Shown piece after piece: positions 14,915 through 19,429 of a stretch of 19,429 nt of DNA. Under the pieces are notes generated by a model. That model did not search any database. It had not been told where the DNA came from and worked only from the letters and a program-made list of their open reading frames with translations. The translations under genes were made by a program, and so were the position numbers. Source of the stretch: Clostridium sp. CAG:389. GTDB taxonomy: Bacteria; Bacillota; Clostridia; TANB77; CAG-508. The DNA lies in NCBI GenBank assembly GCA_000438255.1, contig FR901924.1, forward strand, positions 1 through 19,429, written 5' to 3'. Numbering within the stretch: position 1 is the stretch's first letter; every line of letters begins with the position of its first letter.

Positions 14915-15259
14915 ATGGCAAAAAGAGGAGGATTCCCAGGTGGTATGGGAGGATTTGGCGGAATGAATATGAATAATATAATGAAACAAGCCAAAAAAAT
15001 GCAAGAAGAAATGCAAAAATCACAAGAGGAGTTATCAAGCAAAGAGTTTGATGCAACTGCTGGTGGTGGAGCAATTAGTGTAAAAGTTACAGGTGAAAAG
15101 GTTTTAAAAGAAATAAAAATTAAACCTGATGTTGTTGACCCAGATGATGTTGAGATGTTAGAAGACTTAATTTTAACATGTGTGAATGAAGCATTAAGAA
15201 AAGTAGATAGTGCTCAAAGTCAAGAGTTTGGAAAATTTAATATTCCAGGGTTAATGTAA
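14915..15259 (+). CDS. ybaB: YbaB/EbfC nucleoid-associated protein
   Basis: This small (114-residue) DNA-binding protein acts as a homodimer and coats the nucleoid; its exact role in repair is unsettled. The sequence has a Gly/Met/Phe-rich N-terminus (MAKRGGFPGGMGGFGG), a charged amphipathic helix (about 24-45, KQAKKMQEEMQKSQEEL), then the beta-rich core GGGAISVKVTGEKVLKEIKI and a C-terminal helix LILTCVNEALRKV, all in the family order. The ribosome binding site GAGGAGG lies about eight bases before the ATG. It sits between dnaX and recR, its conserved place. The gap of 99 bases to dnaX is AT-rich and holds no gene. Confidence 0.94.
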   Translation: MAKRGGFPGGMGGFGGMNMNNIMKQAKKMQEEMQKSQEELSSKEFDATAGGGAISVKVTGEKVLKEIKIKPDVVDPDDVEMLEDLILTCVNEALRKVDSAQSQEFGKFNIPGLM

Positions 15260-15330
15260 TTATCAAATAATTGATAGTTAAAAGATAAAAATGGACATGA
15301 AATTAAGAGATTATAAAACATGTCCATTTT
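15257..15330 (+). promoter_or_regulatory. Two consecutive hairpins between ybaB and recR
   Basis: The first hairpin is a 10-bp stem, 15257-15266 with 15271-15280 (one G-U), with loop ATAA; it begins at the ybaB stop codon. The second is a perfect 12-bp stem AAAATGGACATG/CATGTCCATTTT (15288-15299 with 15319-15330), with a 19-nt loop, followed by a weak TTTTATAAT run. They could be a leaky terminator or an mRNA-stability element that lowers recR expression relative to ybaB. Confidence 0.6.
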
Positions 15331-15352
15331 ATAATATAAAAGGAGAAAAAGG

Positions 15353-15952
15353 ATGTCATTATATTCACCATCAATTGAAAAATTAATAGAAAGCTTTGAA
15401 AAATTGCCTAGTATAGGGCATAAAACTGCTGCAAGACTTGCTTTTTATATATTGAATTGTTCAGAAGAAGAAACAAATGAGTTTATAAAGTCAATACAAG
15501 ATGCAAAGCATAATTTGAAATATTGTAGTAAATGTTTTAATATTTCTGATACAGATCCATGTCCAATATGTTCTAGTCCTAAAAGAGATCAGTCTTCTAT
15601 ATGTGTTGTAGAAGATGTTAGAGATATTGTAGCAATGGAAAAAACACATGAATTTAAAGGTGTTTATCATGTTTTACATGGTTCTATTTCACCTATGAAT
15701 GGTGTTGGACCAGATGATATTAAAATTAAAGAATTGCTTGCAAGACTTATGGATGGAAGTGTAAAAGAAGTTATATTGGCAACAAACCCAAGAGTTGAGG
15801 GAGAAGCAACTGCTATGTATTTGTCTAAACTTATTAAGCCATTGGGTGTTAAAGTTACTAGAATTGCTCATGGTATTCCTGTTGGTGGGGATTTAGAGTA
15901 CACTGACGAAATTACTTTGACTAAGGCGTTAGAAGGTAGAAGAGAAATTTAA
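15353..15952 (+). CDS. recR: Recombination mediator RecR
   Basis: RecR works with RecF and RecO to load RecA on gapped DNA; it forms a ring-like tetramer around DNA. The 199 residues contain the full family layout: an N-terminal helix-hairpin-helix (LPSIGHKTAARLAFYIL, about 18-34), a zinc finger with Cys58, 61, 70 and 73, the Toprim domain beginning ICVVEDVRD (Glu87, Asp88), and the C-terminal Walker-like region with GGDLEYTDE. Length is standard. The ATG has AAAGGAG (15339-15345) seven bases upstream. It is the last gene of the dnaX-ybaB-recR set and follows two hairpins. Confidence 0.97.
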   Translation: MSLYSPSIEKLIESFEKLPSIGHKTAARLAFYILNCSEEETNEFIKSIQDAKHNLKYCSKCFNISDTDPCPICSSPKRDQSSICVVEDVRDIVAMEKTHEFKGVYHVLHGSISPMNGVGPDDIKIKELLARLMDGSVKEVILATNPRVEGEATAMYLSKLIKPLGVKVTRIAHGIPVGGDLEYTDEITLTKALEGRREI

Positions 15953-15996
15953 CATGTCAAGATTAAAGTACATATAATATGTTAGAGGTGTATTGT

Positions 15997-16170
15997 ATGT
16001 GCTTTTCTGATTTTTCTAGTTGTAATTTAATTGGGGTGGCAAGTTCTCTTGCAATTGCTGTTGGAGAAGAATTAGATGCAGATGAACTTGCAGTACTTGC
16101 TGCTTTTTTTACTGCATTTGCTGATAATCTTGCTATAATTGCAGCTAAAAAATCATTGGAAGAAAAATAA
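15997..16170 (+). CDS. 57-residue small protein, DUF6774-like
   Basis: This short protein (MCFSDFSSCNLIGVASSL and onward, ending AAKKSLEEK) has a Cys near the start, a nonpolar helix, an acidic turn GEELDADEL, and a second nonpolar helix with FFTAFADNLAIIAA. From memory it resembles a family of very small clostridial proteins (DUF6774 or a relative) with the same helix-turn-helix pattern; their function is unknown. The start is set at 15997 because AGAGGTG (15984-15990) lies six bases upstream, while an in-frame ATG at 15979 has no ribosome binding site. The hydrophobic helices are short, so it may be a small membrane-associated or self-assembling protein. Its stop codon lies inside the terminator stem. 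Confidence 0.72.
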   Translation: MCFSDFSSCNLIGVASSLAIAVGEELDADELAVLAAFFTAFADNLAIIAAKKSLEEK

Positions 16171-16239
16171 ATAGAAAATATTTTGAAGTATATATGTTTT
16201 AATAACAGTATTTTCAAATTATATTTTCTATTTATTTTT
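16163..16239. terminator. Long bidirectional terminator
   Basis: A perfect 19-bp stem, 16163-16181 with 16221-16239 (AAAAATAAATAGAAAATAT and its complement), encloses a second small stem TTTGAA/TTCAAA (16182-16187 with 16213-16218). It begins within the small gene and ends 14 bases before the stop of the convergent glycosyltransferase, so it serves both. Confidence 0.82.
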
Positions 16240-16253
16240 AGACAGTTATATAT

Positions 16254-17393
16254 TTATCTTTGAGAAAATGTTTCTAAAAGGACATTGCAAATATCATCAG
16301 TAGAATGTTTTTTTGCTAATTGCTCAGTATTTTTTTTCATTTCTTTTAATTTTGTAGAATCATCAATAATACTTTTTAAAACTTCACGAGAAGAATCATT
16401 TTTTCTAAGCCAGATACCTGTGCCTTTGCTTTCTAAAAATTCGGCATTTTCTTCTTCTTGCCCAGGAATAGGGTTAATAATAATCATAGGTAAATTTGAA
16501 GCTAAACTTTCAGAAGTTGTCAAACCACCTGGTTTAGATATAACTAAATCAGAAATTGACATTAATTCAGGTACTTTATTTGTAAATGCTAATACTTTTA
16601 CAAATTCTTGTTTATTATTTTCTTCAACAATTTTTTCAAATTCAGATTTCATTTTTTCATTTTTTCCGGCAATGGCAATTACTTGGATATCATTAAAATT
16701 TTTAACTAGATTATTAAAAATTTCGACAGTTCTGGCTTTTCCAAGACCAAATTCACCACCACCAAAAAATAGAATATTTTTTTTATTTTCTTTTAAATCA
16801 AATTCTTTGAGTATCTCTTCTCTATTATATGTTTTTAAAAATCTAGAAGAGATAGGTATTCCTGTTGCAAAGATTTTGCTTTCTGGAATATTTTTTGACA
16901 TTAAATATTCTTTCATTTTATCATGAGCAACAAAGAAATAATCTGTATTTTCGTTTTCAACAAGCCATTGATCATGTGGTGAGAAGTCTGTCATTATTGT
17001 TGCAATTTTTGCTGATATCTTTTCTTTTCTTTTTAAGTACGCACACATTTGACTTCCAAATGGATGTGTTGAGATTATTAAATCGGGTTGTTTTTCTCTC
17101 AAAAGTTTTAGAAGTTTTATTGCTAAAAGTTGATTTGATTTTGATGATATGTGTGCTAATGGACCTTTTTGTGAGTCTGAGTATATTTTTCCCCAAGCCC
17201 ATGGCATTTTTTTTGCCATTTCTCTGTATGCTGCTGTTGTAACTATTTCTATTGGTTTATTTACGTATTTCATGCAGTCTATTAGTTCTGTTTCACAGTT
17301 ATTATAATTGTTATCTATGCATTCTTTTATGGATTTTGCGGCGTTTAAATGACCTCCTCCATATGATGCGTAAAAAATTAAAATTTTTTTCAT
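16254..17393 (-). CDS. GT28 glycosyltransferase, diacylglycerol glucosyltransferase-like
   Basis: This 379-residue enzyme has the two-domain layout of the MGDG-synthase/UgtP/MurG superfamily. The N-terminal acceptor domain shows FYASYGGGH (7-15) and TDFSPHDQWL (135-144). The C-terminal nucleotide-sugar domain shows FFGGGEFG (209-216), SKPGGLTTSESLA (286-298) and PGQEEENAEFL (310-320). By family it would move a sugar, probably glucose from UDP-glucose, onto diacylglycerol at the inner membrane face, giving glycolipids or a lipoteichoic acid anchor. MurG itself is unlikely, because the N-terminal motif is the MGDG-synthase type. It lacks membrane segments, consistent with peripheral attachment. 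The ATG has AAGGAG six bases upstream. It is a single gene, divergent from sleB. Donor and acceptor are inferred. Confidence 0.85.
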   Translation of the reverse strand: MKKILIFYASYGGGHLNAAKSIKECIDNNYNNCETELIDCMKYVNKPIEIVTTAAYREMAKKMPWAWGKIYSDSQKGPLAHISSKSNQLLAIKLLKLLREKQPDLIISTHPFGSQMCAYLKRKEKISAKIATIMTDFSPHDQWLVENENTDYFFVAHDKMKEYLMSKNIPESKIFATGIPISSRFLKTYNREEILKEFDLKENKKNILFFGGGEFGLGKARTVEIFNNLVKNFNDIQVIAIAGKNEKMKSEFEKIVEENNKQEFVKVLAFTNKVPELMSISDLVISKPGGLTTSESLASNLPMIIINPIPGQEEENAEFLESKGTGIWLRKNDSSREVLKSIIDDSTKLKEMKKNTEQLAKKHSTDDICNVLLETFSQR

Positions 17394-17457
17394 GAATTGC
17401 TCCTTATATTTTTTGGTTACATTTTAGTATATTAATTTTAGCATATATATTATTTGA

Positions 17458-17487
17458 TTGGCAATGTTTTTTATAAATTTGTATAAT
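17458..17487 (+). promoter_or_regulatory. Candidate promoter of sleB-ypeB
   Basis: TTGGCA (17458-17463) and TATAAT (17482-17487) are 18 nt apart, a sigma-A-like pair. In known spore formers this operon is read by the forespore factor sigma-G. GCAAT at 17461-17465, 16 nt before TATAATA, is only a loose match to a sigma-G promoter, so the factor in use is undecided. Confidence 0.4.
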
Positions 17488-17539
17488 ATTAAAAAAAATG
17501 TAAAAAATATAAATGAAAATTTTATTAAAGGGTGATAAT

Positions 17540-18013
17540 GTGAAAAAATATTTAAAAATAATTTTAACAATAATTTTTATAATATTATCCACAATTTGTA
17601 TATTTATTGTGGATAAAGGAACTATAAACAATGTTTCATTAGCAAAAACAACAAGTACATCAGATATTCAACTAATGGCAAGAGCAATAAATGGTGAAGC
17701 AAGAGGCGAACCATATGAAGGGCAAGTTGCAGTTGGTGCGGTTATTTTGAATAGGGTTAAAGATTCAAGATTTCCAAATAGTATATCAGGTGTAATTTAT
17801 CAGCCAGGTGCATTCACGGCTGTATCAGATGGACAAATAAATGCAGCTATAAGTGAGGGCTCAACAGTATATAAGGCTGCACAAGACGCTATGAATGGAT
17901 GGGATCCTACTGGTGGTTGTGTGTATTATTTTAATCCATCTACTGCTACCAATAAGTGGATTTGGTCTAGACCATTAATTAAAACTATTGGAAAACACAG
18001 ATTTTGTAAATAG
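17540..18013 (+). CDS. sleB: Spore cortex-lytic enzyme SleB (catalytic domain only)
   Basis: SleB is a lytic transglycosylase that cuts the spore cortex at germination. The 157-residue protein has a short basic N-terminus, a membrane or signal segment (about 6-24), and the full Hydrolase_2 catalytic domain: LMARAINGEARGEPYEGQ with the conserved Glu53, AVGAVILNRV, FPNSISGVIYQPGAF, and the ending GGCVYYFNP. The N-terminal peptidoglycan-binding domain of Bacillus SleB is absent, as in CwlJ-like or short clostridial forms. The start is set at GTG 17540, preceded by AAAGGGTGA (17527-17535). The in-frame ATG at 17513 has no ribosome binding site and would put charged residues before the signal segment. 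It is followed after 17 bases by ypeB, and that pairing supports SleB over CwlJ. Confidence 0.88.
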   Translation: MKKYLKIILTIIFIILSTICIFIVDKGTINNVSLAKTTSTSDIQLMARAINGEARGEPYEGQVAVGAVILNRVKDSRFPNSISGVIYQPGAFTAVSDGQINAAISEGSTVYKAAQDAMNGWDPTGGCVYYFNPSTATNKWIWSRPLIKTIGKHRFCK

Positions 18014-18030
18014 AAGGGAATGAAAGTTTT

Positions 18031-19404
18031 ATGAGAAAAGTGGAAATGAAAAAAGTAGAAGTAAATAAAGCATATATTATAGCTGCAATTGTAGTATTTA
18101 TTGTTGTTGTAGGAGGCTTGATTTCTGTAATAGTAAACAATAAAAATGAAACAAAAACAGCATCACAAAACACGTATAATATGGCATTTTATGAAGTTGT
18201 TGATTATGTACAAAATGTAGAGACATATCTAGCAAAATCATTAATTTCAAGTACACCAGAACATGGTGCAGAAACGTTAACAAATGTGTGGAGAGAAGCT
18301 AATCTGGCACAAGCATATTTGTCCCAATTGCCAATTGAAAGCCAAGAATTAGCAAATACAGAGAAATTTTTAAATCAAGTTAGTGATTATAGTTATTCAT
18401 TATCAAGAAAAAATATTTATAATGAAAGTCTGTCAGATGAGGATTTAAAAAATCTAAAAGATTTACACAATTATAGTGTTGAACTAGAAAATACTTTAAA
18501 TCAATTATCAGATGATATAAATTCTGGAAGAATTAAATGGGACGAACTCACAAATAAAGGAACTACCGCATTTGCACAACAAGTTAGTACAAGTTCAATG
18601 GACGGATTTAGTAATTTAGAAGAAAACTTTCATCAATATTCTGGTTTAATATATGATGGTGCCTTTTCTGAACATCTTACAAATGGAGAGAAAAAAGGAC
18701 TAACAGGTGATGATATTGATGAAGATATAGCAAAACAAAAGGCTATTGATTTTATAGGTAAAGATAATGTGCAAAATATTGAAAGTTTAGGCTTTTCAGA
18801 AAATGCAACAATACCTGAATATAATTTTTCAGTAAAAACAAATTCGGAAAATAGTATTAGCATATCAATTTCTAAAAAGGGTGGACATATTGTTTACATG
18901 AATTCTAATAGAGATGTTAATTCTGAAATTATTTCTCAGGAAGAGGCAAATGTTAAGGGAAAAGAATTCTTAAACAATCATGGTTTTGTGAATATGAAGG
19001 AAACTTATTATTTAAAACAAGATGGGATTGTTACTATAAATTATGCATATGTTCAAAATGATGTTGTTGTTTATTCTGATTTAATTAAAGTTAAAGTTGC
19101 ATTAGATAATGGTGAAGTTTTGGGTATTGAGACAACTGGGTATTTAAATAATCATACTCAAAGGGATACATCTAATGTTAAAATTAGCAAAGAATCTGCA
19201 AAGAAAACATTGAATAAGGATTTACAAATTGCTTCTGATGGATTGGCTATTATTCCAACTGAATTTAAAACTGAAATTTTGTGCTATGAATTTAAAGGAA
19301 AAGTTGATGATAAAGAGTTTTTAGTTTATATAAATGCTGAAAATGGGAGAGAAGAGGATATTTTGATTATTACTAATACTCCTAATGGAACTTTGACAAT
19401 GTAA
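18031..19404 (+). CDS. ypeB: Germination protein YpeB
   Basis: YpeB is needed for SleB to be made stable and placed in the spore; each depends on the other in Bacillus. The protein (457 residues, usual family length) has an N-terminal membrane segment (about 14-35, AYIIAAIVVFIVVVGGLISV). A helical region follows (about 45-200), then C-terminal PepSY-type repeats: DEDIAKQKAIDFIGKDNVQ (about 231-249), the segment from ISQEEANVKGKEFL, and the one from ISKESAKKTLNKDL. The ATG at 18031 has only AAGGG at a long 12-base distance and a weak GAAAG closer in; Met6 (18046) is an alternative start. It follows sleB by 17 bases, so one transcript is likely. The 25 bases after the stop show no terminator. 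Confidence 0.92.
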   Translation: MRKVEMKKVEVNKAYIIAAIVVFIVVVGGLISVIVNNKNETKTASQNTYNMAFYEVVDYVQNVETYLAKSLISSTPEHGAETLTNVWREANLAQAYLSQLPIESQELANTEKFLNQVSDYSYSLSRKNIYNESLSDEDLKNLKDLHNYSVELENTLNQLSDDINSGRIKWDELTNKGTTAFAQQVSTSSMDGFSNLEENFHQYSGLIYDGAFSEHLTNGEKKGLTGDDIDEDIAKQKAIDFIGKDNVQNIESLGFSENATIPEYNFSVKTNSENSISISISKKGGHIVYMNSNRDVNSEIISQEEANVKGKEFLNNHGFVNMKETYYLKQDGIVTINYAYVQNDVVVYSDLIKVKVALDNGEVLGIETTGYLNNHTQRDTSNVKISKESAKKTLNKDLQIASDGLAIIPTEFKTEILCYEFKGKVDDKEFLVYINAENGREEDILIITNTPNGTLTM

Positions 19405-19429
19405 AAACCTGGATTTGGGGACGGAGGAA
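19405..19429. other. Window end, possible edge of a dispersed repeat
   Basis: The last 25 bases include TTTGGGGACGGAGGAA, markedly more G-rich than the rest of the window. The stretch looks like one arm of a GGGGAC-type intergenic palindromic repeat found in some Clostridia, but the other arm would lie outside the window. Confidence 0.25.

Noticed and set aside
14642..15042. Two - strand frames over the dnaX end and ybaB
   Set aside because: No ribosome binding site or domain, and the + strand genes are certain.
15979..15996. ATG at 15979 as the start of the small gene after recR
   Set aside because: Its upstream sequence has no ribosome binding site; the AGAGGTG site falls inside that extension and fits ATG 15997.
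15963..16217. Minus-strand frame of 84 residues opposite the 57-residue gene
   Set aside because: It has no ribosome binding site and runs through the terminator stem; the + frame has an AGAGGTG site and a family-like pattern.
16285..17242. Long + strand frames opposite the glycosyltransferase
   Set aside because: The - strand frame carries all GT28 motifs and a good ribosome binding site; the + frames are Ser/Phe/Leu-rich shadows.
17513..17539. ATG at 17513 as the start of sleB
   Set aside because: No ribosome binding site precedes it, while GTG 17540 follows AAAGGGTGA and gives a normal signal segment.

Overview
The window is very AT-rich, uses AGA for most arginines, has strong AGGAGG-type ribosome binding sites and carries the ffs-dnaX-ybaB-recR block typical of low-GC Gram-positives. 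A sleB-ypeB pair points to an endospore former. The best fit is a member of the Clostridia, probably a host-associated one given the giant sortase-type surface protein. This rests on gene content read by eye; no database search was run.

Layout. (1) 1-1990: a leader without genes, then a phosphoglucomutase/phosphomannomutase of the PgcA type (+), ending in a hairpin shared with the next gene. (2) 1994-2701: a short TtcA-like PP-loop tRNA thiolation enzyme (-). (3) 2993-11578: a 2861-residue surface protein (+) that looks like two complete cell-wall-anchored proteins joined in frame. It has a signal peptide, immunoglobulin-like repeats, a 40-residue Pro-Asp tract, an internal membrane anchor, an internal signal-peptide-like segment, a second set of repeats, and an IPPTG sorting signal. 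(4) 11628-12008: a small gene of unknown function (-) whose promoter is back to back with that of tRNA-Arg(CCU) at 12115-12190. (5) 12217-12969: a TTG-initiated membrane-anchored protein of unknown function that follows the tRNA with no clear terminator. (6) 13013-15952: SRP RNA, dnaX, ybaB and recR. (7) 15997-16170: a 57-residue protein of a small clostridial family. (8) 16254-17393: a diacylglycerol-glucosyltransferase-like GT28 enzyme (-). (9) 17540-19404: sleB and ypeB, the cortex-lytic germination pair.

How the genes work together. The middle block is housekeeping: protein export (SRP RNA), clamp loading (DnaX) and recombinational repair (RecR), with YbaB in its usual place. PgcA and the glycosyltransferase could both serve glucolipid or envelope polymer synthesis, as PgcA and UgtP do in Bacillus subtilis, but they are 14 kb apart and the link is inference. 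SleB and YpeB act together at spore germination.

The most unusual item is the surface protein, with a fusion-like junction near residues 1367-1424. No mobile element, CRISPR array or defence system was seen. Three start codons were moved on ribosome-binding-site grounds (12008, 15997, 17540), and several shared bidirectional terminators are present.
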